Source: Plasmodiophora brassicae (lineage: Eukaryota > Endomyxa > Phytomyxea > Plasmodiophorida > Plasmodiophoridae). Taken from it: a stretch of DNA of 64,000 nucleotides. Where the stretch lies: contig JASFAU010000005.1 in assembly GCA_039704465.1 (NCBI GenBank), positions 124,001 through 188,000 on the forward strand, given 5' to 3'. Position numbers and translations under genes: made by a program. Positions within the stretch are counted from its first letter, which is position 1. Every line of letters starts with the position of its first letter. The notes beneath the pieces are model-generated. The model worked only from the letters and a program-made list of their open reading frames with translations, was not told where the DNA came from and made no database searches. Of this stretch, positions 31,106 through 41,800 are shown one piece after another.

Positions 31106-31930
31106 ATGGCGTCGTCGTTGCTGCGACCGGAGTCGAACAACCCGACGATCTACATTACGGGCCTGGTCCCGACCGTTACTGCCGATGACCTAGCCGAGAA
31201 GTTTGGCCAGATCGGCAGGATCAAGACGGATAAGAAGACTGGCGACTACAAGATCGTGATCTACAGTGACAAGGCGACGAACGAGCCGAAAGGTGATGGG
31301 ACGGTGACGTTCGAGGATCCGTCCGCTGCGTCCGCCGCTGTCAGCTGGTTCAACAATACCGAGTTCATGGGAAAGACATTGAAAGTTGAGCTGGCTGAAG
31401 AAAAGACGTATACGCCAGCGCCTCGTTCCGCCCCGCCTCCACCGTCCGGTCGAGACCAGCCGCGTTCAGGGGCCACTGGCGCTCCTGGCGAATGGGATTG
31501 TCCATCGTGCGGGAACATGAACTTCGCCAAGCGCAACGAATGCTTCCGATGCCATGCGTCTCGTCCAGCGCAGCGACCTGGACCTGCGTCTCCGAGCGTA
31601 CAGCGCCAGGGTGGTGACGACTGGACCTGCATCGGGTGCGGTAACCTCAACTGGGCGCGCCGCAACGAATGCAATCGCTGCTCTGCACAGAAACCGACCG
31701 GTACCGTCGAACGGCGAACGGGACGCGGCGGCGGGTACAATGACCGTCAAGATTCGGAGCCCAGCGATCGTGATCGGCAGCGAGGATCGTATCAACGCGA
31801 TCGTGAGAATGATCGTGGCGGCCGTGGTGGCAGCGACTACGGACGAAGCGATTACGGGCGTGATCGTGATGACAGAGGTGGAAGTCGTGGTGGATACCGA
31901 CGTGATCGATCACGAAGCCCAAGGCGCTAG
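31106..31930 (+). CDS. RRM + two RanBP2 zinc fingers + RGG/SR RNA-binding protein (FET-like)
   Basis: Single-exon 274-aa protein with ATG at 31106. Residues 13-100 form an RRM (TIYITGLVPTVTADDLAEKF; RNP-like GDGTVTFEDP). Two RanBP2-type zinc fingers follow at about 126-150 and 172-196, each with CxxC...CxxC (WDCPSCGNMNFAKRNECFRC and WTCIGCGNLNWARRNECNRC). The tail is Arg/Gly/Asp/Tyr-rich (GGRGGSDYGRSDYGR) and ends RSRSPRR. This matches FUS/EWSR1/TAF15 and plant TAF15b-like nuclear RNA-binding proteins in transcription and splicing. The order RRM-ZnF-RGG is as in FET proteins, but there are two zinc fingers and no Q/Y-rich N-terminus. The promoter abuts the end of the duplication, with an 11-bp inverted repeat GGCGAGGGCCC / GGGCCCTCGCC at 30904 and 30995. 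Confidence 0.9.
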   Translation: MASSLLRPESNNPTIYITGLVPTVTADDLAEKFGQIGRIKTDKKTGDYKIVIYSDKATNEPKGDGTVTFEDPSAASAAVSWFNNTEFMGKTLKVELAEEKTYTPAPRSAPPPPSGRDQPRSGATGAPGEWDCPSCGNMNFAKRNECFRCHASRPAQRPGPASPSVQRQGGDDWTCIGCGNLNWARRNECNRCSAQKPTGTVERRTGRGGGYNDRQDSEPSDRDRQRGSYQRDRENDRGGRGGSDYGRSDYGRDRDDRGGSRGGYRRDRSRSPRR

Positions 31931-32040
31931 CTGGAGGCTAACCTGGTCGCCTCCCCAAATGTCGTGATCGCCATACACTGAAGCAGGTGTCAAACGCCGG
32001 ACCCTGTTTATTCTTCGAAGTCAATGTGTTTGGTTTCAGC

Positions 32041-33120
32041 CTAGGGCGTGTAATGGATGATTTGAGTGTCGGTGACCTTCCAGGAGATGCCTGGCACGAT
32101 GCCGTCGTTGCAGGCGTTCCCGTTATCGATGGCGTTGAGTGCAGTCACCGAGAAATCGATCCTGCCGCCGCCGATGCATGCGACGCACCCATCGAAGACG
32201 AAGAAGGGGCCGCCGGGGACCTCGACGCCGTCCTTGAAGACGCGGATCTGCTTGCCGCATAGGTTCGCCCGACCTTCCGCTGTGGCCAGCAGCGTGCTGT
32301 CGATGGCGACCATGTTGTTCGACCCGTACTGGTTGATCGTCTTCGCCAGAATCGACGACGTGCATTGGGGGAAGCCATTATTCTCGGGGTATGGGGCCGC
32401 CCCGTTGCACGTCCGCCCAGTGACGTCGTAGTAAAACGTACCGCTCCCGGACCCGCTGTACAGGACGGCAGGTGATCCCTGGCTCGGTGTTGGCCCTGGA
32501 CCTAGGCTACTACTGCTACTAGTGGTGGTCGGCGCTGGCGTCGCGCCCGTGCTGGGTGCTGCTGTGCTTGGAGTCGTGATCGGCGGTGGTTGAGCTGGGC
32601 TTACAGCGGCTTGTGCTTGAGCTGGGCTTGCAGCAGATACTGCTTGAATGGTACTCGTAGTGGACGGTGCTTGTGCGGGCCTCGTAGTGGATGGTGCTCG
32701 GGGCGGGCTAATGCTCGACAGTGCGTGAACTGGTCTGGTACTGGACCGTAAAAGAGTTGGAGAAGAACTGGACGGCAACTGTACACGGCCAGCGCTGGAA
32801 GGGGACTGGGTCAGGCTAGTAGTCGACGGCTGTGGAGTTGGGCTAGTAGTGGAAGGGGCTGGCATTGGGGTAGTCCTGCGGGGCACGTCCGGCACGACCA
32901 GATTGGTCGAAATTGGGCCTGGAGGCACGCAGACTTCTGGGTCGAATGTGCCTTGCAGAATTATACATTTTAGCAGGCCGTCGCTGGCACCACAGCACCC
33001 GCTCTTGCATTGCGAACTTGTCGCGCAGCACTGCAAATCGTCAAGCTGTTGGGAGGCAACCAGCCGCATCACGGTTTGGCTAAACGCAAGGCCATAGGTA
33101 ATCAAATGGATGTTCGTCAT
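32041..33120 (-). CDS. secreted expansin-like double-psi beta-barrel protein with mucin-like stalk
   Basis: Single frame, ATG 33120 to stop 32041, 359 aa. A weak signal peptide (MTNIHLITYGLAFSQTVMRLVAS) precedes a small Cys-rich module (CCATSSQCKSGCCG) of chitin-binding or knottin type. Residues about 75-220 form a Ser/Thr/Pro stalk, presumably O-glycosylated. The C-terminal 120 residues resemble the expansin/RlpA-like double-psi beta-barrel: GTFYYDVTGRTCNG, MVAIDSTLLA, LCGKQIRVFKDG, IDFSVTALNAI. The catalytic-type Asp pattern was not verified. Expansin-like proteins loosen or bind polysaccharide walls. The architecture suggests cell-wall modification, either its own wall or that of prey or plants. 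Confidence 0.7.
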   Translation of the reverse strand: MTNIHLITYGLAFSQTVMRLVASQQLDDLQCCATSSQCKSGCCGASDGLLKCIILQGTFDPEVCVPPGPISTNLVVPDVPRRTTPMPAPSTTSPTPQPSTTSLTQSPSSAGRVQLPSSSSPTLLRSSTRPVHALSSISPPRAPSTTRPAQAPSTTSTIQAVSAASPAQAQAAVSPAQPPPITTPSTAAPSTGATPAPTTTSSSSSLGPGPTPSQGSPAVLYSGSGSGTFYYDVTGRTCNGAAPYPENNGFPQCTSSILAKTINQYGSNNMVAIDSTLLATAEGRANLCGKQIRVFKDGVEVPGGPFFVFDGCVACIGGGRIDFSVTALNAIDNGNACNDGIVPGISWKVTDTQIIHYTP

Positions 33121-33928
33121 GGTGAATAATCAAGGAAGTGACATGGCACGGGTCCATCAGTAGCGTTCGCACTCATGCCGTGTTCCAGAACACACTCGAA
33201 CGAAAGTTCTGGAACCAGGCCGTATATGCAGATGTGCTCGACTGACTCGCCGTTCTTATATCGTGGCATCAGGGCGATTTGGTAGCCAATGGTCATATAC
33301 CGTGACATCAGAACGATTTGGTAGCCAATGGTCAGCACGAATTTCCTGTATCGATTGACGTAACAGTGGTTAAAAATCACCCAGTGCAGCGCATTCGTTC
33401 TTGACCGCCCTGAAGATGCTATTACGTTTGAGCTCGGGGCTTGGGTCGATCAATCCAAGTTTCACACGGCAGCTGGCAATTTATGCCGAGGCAGCAGCTG
33501 CACAATCGAGTGATTTACCGACTGAGTAGAGACGCATCTTGCGTCCAAACACAGAGGGAACCAAGAAAATCGTTGCTCAATAGACACACCTGGGCAAGAG
33601 GCTTTAGGCGCTGCCTGAACTGTTCGCTGACACCGCGTGAACCCCACGGCTGTTGAATGGAACGCCATGCCTGAGGTCACGTAACCGAGAACGCCGAACA
33701 GGCTCTGCTAATAACCCCGTTACTGTTATCCAAGAGTTTGAGGAGCCTTTGGGGCTTCTGGAGCTTTACCATGCTGACCTGCTACTCGGGTGCGAACCTA
33801 ATACAGACTCGACAACAACGCGGAACATGCGAAGACGACGAAGTCGGCACGCATGATAGTTCCGTTTTCTCTTGCGCCCACAGTTCTTGCATTTGCCACC
33901 ATAGAGCCTAGACTAGAAACCCAATACT
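33121..33928. other. intergenic region with 39-bp tandem repeat
   Basis: No gene is supported on either strand. A 39-bp direct repeat occurs twice at about 33258-33335, sharing CGATTTGGTAGCCAATGGTC, close to the start of the expansin-like gene. A plus-strand open frame of 67 aa at 33653 has no recognisable motif. Confidence 0.5.
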
Positions 33929-34813
33929 TTACTCAGCAACATCGAACGGAATGAAGGGCTGAAGGTGACATCTGAGAAGAAATTTAGTGTTCTCAGCATA
34001 ACCTGAACGAACAATCTCACTGACCCGAGCAATCCGCGTCCATCCCATCGCCTGGGGGTCACGACAATGGTAATCGGATCGGCGAACCCGTCACGCGCAA
34101 TGACTACAGCAATTGGGCGTTCAACGCTGCGGTGAACAAGTTCGCCGACGGCACCCAGCGCGTCGCGTTCAGATTGATGACGAGCTAGGTTCACTGACCC
34201 GAACTGCAAGATTCGATCACCGGTCCGGCACCTGAAGGTATGAGTTAGTCGGATTCACCAGAACCCAATCACCGTAAAGTACCCAGCGGTAAATGCTGGA
34301 GACCCTTCGTCGACGCTGTCGATAACAGCGAACGCGATCAACGGTGCTGCCTCAGGAGGTCCAGGCTCAGTTACTTCAATATCAGTCGGCCTTTCGTCAG
34401 CTGAAACAACAGTGGGCAACGGCTGGTGCTGGGTCACAGGCACTGCACACAACAATACAATAAGGGCGGCTGTGCAGAATAGCCAAACGCAAAAGACCTT
34501 CTGCGGGCGCCTTGTTGTTTCTCATAGCATCGTGGTATTCACCAAGGACGTCAGCCAGTCGAGCAACGACGCGTTTATGGTCGTTGAGAGCCGTCCGCAT
34601 GGACTGCGCATGGATCCGCGCAGCGTGATGATCAACGTTCGGAAGCGGGAACCCCTCCGCATCCGTCAGGCGCAGCGGCAGCTGCGCCGGGTCCAGGCCC
34701 TGCGACGTCAGCCACGACTGCGCCGACTCGATCTCCAGCTCCAGCGCCTCCTTACGCGCCTCCAGGTCGCGCAGCTCGCCGCGCAGCTGCACCACGGCAT
34801 CATTCGCCGACAT
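33929..34813 (-). CDS. PSMD9: 26S proteasome assembly chaperone PSMD9/Nas2
   Basis: Four exons from MSANDAVVQLRGELR (ATG 34813). The helical N-terminal domain has LEARKEALELEIES, LRLTDAEGFPLPNVDHHAARIHAQ and LNDHKRVVARL. An intron joins KAPAE to VPVTQHQP. The PDZ-like domain has FAVIDSVDEGSPAFTAG spliced to CRTGDRILQFGSVN, then VTPRRWDGRGLLG spliced to CHLQPFIPFDVAE (stop 33929). Each splice restores the family sequence exactly. PSMD9/Nas2/p27 binds the C-terminus of Rpt5 and guides assembly of the proteasome base. Length (about 210 aa) is normal. It shares a 220-bp divergent promoter with the 35.0 kb gene. Confidence 0.92.
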
Positions 34814-35032
34814 GGCCGCGACCGGCAAAATGATTCTTCCGCGTTTGCCGTTGGGCGCGCGCGACCCGACACGCGGCGCACGTGCAGCAGATGCAGACTG
34901 CATCGCCAGTGAGCACGTTCCGCCGGCAAAGGTGCGGTATGCCACTGGGTGGGTGGAGTTGGCTTGGTGAATCCGATCCAGCGCGCTGGATTTTTAACGC
35001 GCCTTGTCGCGTGTCCAGTCGAATCTTTGCTC

Positions 35033-35497
35033 ATGTTGGCAGGGGTGGCGCGATTCCTGGGACGTCTGCAGTTAGCGCGGCAGAGGAGGAACCAGGAGAA
35101 CCAGGCGAGGGTCGATGTGGCCTCGGTTGTGGAGGATGACCAGTTACCGCCGCTGCCAGGCGAGCAGATGTATAAGAAGAAACGGCAGGCGAAGCCGAAG
35201 AAGAAGCGCACCAAGAAGCGGATGAGTCTGAAGCCGGTCGATTCGTCGACTGAGGGAAGTACTGATACCAGCGTGTCGTGGTCGTGGTCGTCGAACAGCC
35301 GAAGCCGATCGCCGTCGCCTTCGCCTGTTGCTCGCGCTAACTCCAAGGGTAGGCGAGTCCATTTCGCCGACGAGGACGCGGCTGTGTCCAGTCCATCAAA
35401 CAAGCACCATGTCGATGATTCGCTGTCCTCGACGGCCGCAGGCAGTAGTAAAAGGAAGGCCAGCGCTTCGATGCCGGCTCCACAATACGCATTCTAA
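35033..35497 (+). CDS. basic, Ser-rich nuclear-type protein
   Basis: 154 aa from ATG 35033 (an earlier in-frame GTG is not a likely start). A helical N-terminus (MLAGVARFLGRLQLARQRRNQENQ) could also be an amphipathic mitochondrial presequence. It is followed by a strongly basic cluster (KKKRQAKPKKKRTKKR, about residues 50-65), a WSWSSNSRSRSPSPSP segment of RS type, and a Ser-rich tail. The basic cluster is a classical nuclear or nucleolar localisation signal. No family is recognised. It is transcribed divergently from PSMD9. Confidence 0.55.
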   Translation: MLAGVARFLGRLQLARQRRNQENQARVDVASVVEDDQLPPLPGEQMYKKKRQAKPKKKRTKKRMSLKPVDSSTEGSTDTSVSWSWSSNSRSRSPSPSPVARANSKGRRVHFADEDAAVSSPSNKHHVDDSLSSTAAGSSKRKASASMPAPQYAF

Positions 35498-35811
35498 TCC
35501 AAAGAGTAAACCTCACACTTACCGCACCCGTGTCTCTTTCCTCAGCAACGACCATCGGTTGGTGGAGTGTGGACGACAAACGCGAAGAGGGCGAACCGCG
35601 CGTCGTCGACCATAGAGTCATTGACCAGCATTGCTAGGCGTGCAAGCTAGGCAACGAATTGCGGTGCACGTTTGAAAAACGATGATGCTGCAGGCCAGCA
35701 GGTCGCCTCGCTGTGAGGGGCAAGAATGAGAATTATACATTTTGCGAGCAGTCACATTGGGAAGACGGGCTGCTGCAGTTGCGTTGTTGTAGTCAGGCTG
35801 CCCGCCGGCTG
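35498..35811. other. intergenic, nothing recognised
   Basis: Spacer between the basic protein and the Sfi1-repeat gene, both on the plus strand. No repeat, RNA or coding signal was seen beyond a possible 5' untranslated region. Confidence 0.4.
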
Positions 35812-38800
35812 ATGCTGGCCGACGGCGGCGGCGGCAACGCCGCCTCGTTGTCGGCGGGCGACGTGCGCGTCTTGTCACTGATGGTCAGGCGTGCAGAAGT
35901 GGCAGCGGAGGGCGCCAACCCGACGCTGCTGGATGTGCTGCGTCAGTACGATGACGTGCTTCGGGAGAGCGGCATCGTCGTCGACGCCGAGGATTCTCGG
36001 TATTATAGTGCCGTCCTGCGCCTGAGTCGAATGCCCGGTGACGACTGGTGGCGGAAGCTCGCCATATTGGGAGGCAGTTCGCGTGCCGATGACGGGCCGG
36101 ACCCTCTATCCAAAGTCCCGACTCCGTTCCCGCGGGAGGTTCCCGGAAGCCAAGAGCTGGACCTTCAGAACCTGCCAATCGGCAAATGGTTTGTCAGCGA
36201 GTCGTTCGTCAAAGAGCCAGATCGTGATGAGGAGCGACCTCCACTTGTCGAAGAGTGCTTACGCGCTTGGCGGGATTTCGTCGTTCGAGAAAAAGAAGAA
36301 CGACGGAACATGCACGAGATGGCATTGGCTTGGCAAGTGGCCACATCTTTCGAACGCAACCGTGCCACCAAGCGAGCGTTCTGCGCATGGCGAAACTATC
36401 TCGCGGCCATGGAAACAAAGGCAGTCGCGATGGACAAAGAGAGGCGAATATCTGTGGCGTGGACAACGTGGCGAAACTACTTCTCGACGTTCAGGCGAGA
36501 GCGCGATGTCCTTGTCAGAGCTGTTACGTTCTGGGCGTCAAAGACGATGACGCATGTCTTCAAGGCATGGCAGACACATTCTCGGGCGTGCCATGCTGTT
36601 CGTTCGTGTCATGCGAATGCCATAAGGAGACAGTTTCTTCAAACGTGGGCTGCTCGAACACGTCAAGAAGCGAAGTTCAGGGCTTGCGGTTCTGCCATAC
36701 GGAAATCCCACAGGATGGCTGTCTTGAGATCAACTTGGGACCTGTGGCAGCATCTTGCTCATCAGAATGACGCTACGTTCCGTTGCGTGCAGTATGGAAG
36801 CACTTTGCTGTGTCGTCGCGCTCTTCAGGTACCAGTTAGTGAATTGCCGCGACGGGATGTCTAACGTGTGCAATAGGCATGGAGGATTGCTTTGGCGCAT
36901 TCAAGGCTGGTCGCGCTGTTTCGGTACAAGCACACCTTAAAAACAGTCATATCTGCTTGGTCGCGCTACTCTAAGGCGCGAAATGAGTATGCTTCTACTA
37001 TGTTCAAATCCGGCAAGCGAGCTAAATTGCAATGTCAGGCGACTATTGCGTGAAGAGAGATCAGTTAGCGAAGTCGCTCTCGTCATCGTTCGTTCCAAGT
37101 TCCGCCGTTGGCGTCTCATTGTTGGGCGCAGGCGAGCATTCAGCATAATCGAACGTATCATGGTATCAGCGATGATGCGATCGGTGTTCCTCACTATGCA
37201 CAACGATGCACTTGATTCACTGCACAAGAAGATGAAGTGGGGCCTTGCATGTGCGCATGCAGAATTTGTTGCCATGCGGGCTGCGGTACGCTTCTGGTGG
37301 GAGGACACTAGACGACAACGGGACTATTCGTCGCGAAAAGTAACATTTCGCCGGATGCGGGCGAGAAACGTCATGCGGTATTTCATGTCCCTGTGGCATG
37401 GGCTCGCTTGTGACGCAATGAAGTAATACCGGCTATCTCTTCTGTCGAATGTCGTCTCAACTTTATCCGCAGGCACCGTTCGGATATCGCTCGAGCCATT
37501 CAGCACCACGATCGCTATCGGGTTCTGTCCGCGCTGCGATCATGGGAACAGTTTAAGAAAACCCGATCGGAACGTGAGCGCATGTACCTGAGCGGCCTTG
37601 CTCACTGGGTTCAACGCTGCGCATCGTCTTGCATGGCATGGTGGAAAAGCTGGGCAAATGCGAGACGCCAAAGGCGAAGACTGTTAACGGTTGCGGATGA
37701 TCATGCTCACCGAGGGCACATGACCTTGGCGTTTCGTTCATGGCGCAAGCTTTGCCTGAGACGCCATACCCAGATAACCGCGGTTCAGTCTATGATGTCT
37801 CGCTTTTCCGTTTCGACTTACTGGGGTTACTGGAGGCAACAGCTGTCATTGAAGCGTTTCGTTTTCGCTCTTCGGCGCGTGATCTGCGTTGACCAGGAGC
37901 GTTATGTTTTCAACGCATGGCGTGGCTATACAACCCGCCTCTCGCTTCACCGGGCGGCAAGTTCCAAGTTTGCTCGAGACCGCTTACGTCAAGCGTTTCT
38001 GCAGTGGGCTCTGCACTGGCGTCAGCGACAGATCATATCACGCGTGTTTGCCATACTTTATCGCTTGGAGATACGCTCAGCTATGAACACTTGGGCATCT
38101 GTCTGCGCTAAAGAACGTTACACCATCCGTCTTGGGGAGTCCTTTCGCGCCAAGCAACAGAGGTCGCTCCTTAAACGCGCCCTTAGTTCGTGGATTAGAC
38201 AGTAAGGTTTTCGACAAGGTTTCCATTGGCTTTTACTGACGTCCCGTTTGTAGATGGGCATTTCGCCTGGGGGTTCGTCGTCTATCACGTGCAGTTAGCC
38301 ATGCTGAACTGCGGAAATGCCAGCGAGACGCGTTTCAGCGATGGCGGCGGTTACTACCTGCACTGCAAGAAACGCAACGTGGCATTTTATTACTTCAGTC
38401 CCGGGTCAGGCGCAATGCTCTACGCTGCCATCTATCGGCATGGGCTGCGTTGACAAACTACTTTTGTCGGCTCTACCGGGTCAGACGACATGCCGCTTTT
38501 CGGATTTGGGTTAGACAAACTCAGGTATGCGAGTGCTGCGTTCTCCTCGTTGCTCGCTTATATATCGTTCTCGATACAGACAAACCTCGTAATACGCCCC
38601 TTCGTACGACGCAAGCGTTTAGGGAGGGCAATTCGCGCTTTCAAAAACGTTGTATCGAGGAAGGCCAGACACTGTGCCGACATTGCATTGGCTAGAATGC
38701 TCCTCCGCAGGCGTATTTTGACAGCATGGTCTAAACTTGCTGGCGATGCCCGTACAATGCGTGTACAAGAGACCAAGATCGCGAGGTTCACTACCAAGCG

Positions 38801-41800
38801 GTGCCTGAATTTCTGGAAACGCGTCGCGTCGCGTTCTCGGGGTCACCGCATAATGGCCATTCAGGTGGGAAACAGCGCAAAGCTCCGTTTGGTTTCGTTA
38901 GCTTTCAGACGGTGGCGCAACGCATTCTCGCAAGTTCTGCATCTGCTTGAGAACCTGCATCAGGCCGAGATGTACTGCTGCCGTCGGAAGCTCACCCATG
39001 CCATCCGTCATTTTCGTGTCTACGCGCTTCGACGAGGGCAGATCAGAAGTTTGACGAGCGTCGCAATGGTCCGCATTGCCCTTCATCGATGGCATCGCGT
39101 CGCTGCTAATTGTTGCCGATATCGTGGCCTTGCAAACACTGTGGATATGTTTCGTTTGCGAAAGAGCATCAAGCAACTCCATGCCTTCGCTCGAGGACGC
39201 AACATGTATCGCGAAATGCAAAAGCGTGCAGACAGTCTTTGCACATTCCTTACCTTCAGGAGATGGTATCGTCTGACGCCCACCCTCAGCCTGATGTCAT
39301 CCACTTCCTCCGCGTTCGCCCGTCTCTCCCGAAACTGCCGTTTACGTATGACTTTCGGCGCATGGCTGAAGACCTGGCTCCGAAGGCAAAGGTCCAAGAG
39401 ATCTGCGGTCCGCATGATCGCTGCCATGGTATATTCGCAAGAGCGCCGCGCATTTAATAGCTGGATACGATTTGCACGCGACCATATCACTACTGGTGTA
39501 ATTCGTCTCCTAGCCATGAGGGCTTCGATGCGTCAAGCCTGGCACATTTGGCTACAGGGCTTCAGGTGTCGACAACTGTCTGTCCGGATCTCACAGAGGC
39601 GTCGCGCTGATCTTCTGCGGAATTGTGTTCAAGAATGGAAGACGTTCATCATCGCTTCGAAGCTGCGAAGGGAATGTATTTCCAATCTATGCGTCAAGCT
39701 GATACATCCAAGTTGGATGCGAATTGTTGGCCAATCGGCAATCGCAAGCTGGCGAAATTGGGCCCTACGACAACGCTGTTTGCGAGGGTTATGCGAAGCG
39801 TTCGCTGAACGTCGGCGGCCGTCACGCGCCAGTAAGGTATTGCGGGCTTGGCTGATTCTATATGGCGCCGTTAAAGTCGGCCAGGTAAGGCAATGTCACC
39901 TTCAGGGCATCTCGCGTTGCTGACATCTGCTCTAGGTCGTCGTTTTAAAGGCCCATTTTCTAGCGTTGAAGCAGAGGACATATCAGTCAAAATGCTTCAG
40001 CGAGTTCAGAAGGTCTCGTCTTTCAAAGTCACGGTTCTTCTACTTCGAGGCATGGCAATTTCGAATCACTCGACGCTACCATGAGCGCAATCTCGTTGCA
40101 TCGACCCGTATATTACACAGTTCACAGCTGGTACGACAAATCGTGTCATGTTGGCGGGCTACTACACGGCGCCTCCAATCAGGGCGAATTTGTAACGCTA
40201 AGCGACATCGTTCACTGGTCACGTCCCATTTTGTTGCTTGGTAAGAGCGTCATTTGAAGGCACCCCTCGTTTCAAGATGGTTTATACTTTGCTTTAGGCA
40301 GCGCGCCGTCCACGTTTCTGTTATTGCTCGCCAAGAGGTATTTGTCAAGTCAGATTGCTGGACTGCAGTCGGTGACCTGACTACGTTACCAGGTTGGTGG
40401 CTTTATACAGCGCTGCTCACCATCTGTATCTCGGTCGTTATTCGACAGAGATGGTAGAGGAGGCGCACCCGCATTGACTGTTACTGCGTTTTATGCGCAT
40501 GTCCCTGTGGCCCATCCGTGGTCCCGCCTGTCACTCATTCGTTCGGCCATCAAGAGCTGGGTGCACGTCCACGAACGATTCTCGTTCAGCAAATGGCGAA
40601 CATATGTTGCTGGCCGAATTGCGAACCGTGCACTTTGCTCTCTGGGATCAACCGCTTTCGACTCCAGACGGCGACGGCAAGCAATTCGGGTATGGGTTGC
40701 CTTCTCTCGAAGACGTCGGATGGGAAAGGCATCGCGAATGATGCATGCTATCAGCTTGCGTTCTCGTTACTGGCAGTTGTGGGTCGCTGGCTATACAGAT
40801 GCACGTACAAGAGAAATCCTTCTGAAACGGGCGACGTTGCACTATCATCGTACTTGCCTGTCGTGGTTCCAAAGTTGTTGCCGCCAACTTGGTGTAATAA
40901 GAAGCGCGTCCTCTCAAGTTTTAGCGATGCACCTACGTTTGCAGAGCAGGGTCGCGCTGATTGGTTGGTGGCGCAGGCTTACGAGTCTCAAGACTGCCTG
41001 TCGACAAGTTCAGGCTGGACGCTTCTTGAAACCGACCTTGTCGATTTGGATTGCGCGGTGGCGCCAGCGATCGGAACGCACAAAGTCGCTGCATGCCAGT
41101 ATCCAATCGCGTCGTCGAGATAGATTGTGTCATACGTTCCTGGCATGGCGCCAAGTGACAAGCCAATCAGCAGAGCTTCGAACGATCATTCGTGGATTCC
41201 GCTCCTATTACGACGGCAGAACAGCGGCACTGTGCTTCATCAATTGGCGTGACTATTCTCGTCGGCACCAAGCATTCTTGAGTAGCATCTACAGGATCTA
41301 CTACAAGAGCACGGCCGGGTGTGCGCTCGTCAACTGGATCAACGCGGTACGCATCTCTAAACGTCTTCGCTGTCTCGAAAACAACTACAGGTGCATCGAC
41401 ATTCAGCAACTTCGCAAACTCGTGATTACTGACCATCGTCGGTGTAGGTTCTTCCAAAAGAAGTGTCGCGCCAGAATGCGTCGGAGCATTCTGAATCACT
41501 GGGTTCGCGTCACCAGGACAAAATCGACTGTTCACCACCTTGAACGACGTGCAGTATTGATACGATACTTCAGACGTCTCAAAACGTCTGTGGTCAATCG
41601 TCAACGTGACCAGTGGCTTCGTGATGCCATCGGTCACTCACGTCGGATTAGTCTCCGTCGAGCCGTCTTTCGCGCTTGGTTTGCATCCACTTCACGTATC
41701 ACGTCGACAAGGCACACGCAGATGTCCACCGCATTACTCACTTGGAAAGACGTCGTTCGGCGGGAACGTCAGCTGAAATTGCTTGCCATGGCTGCCCGTG

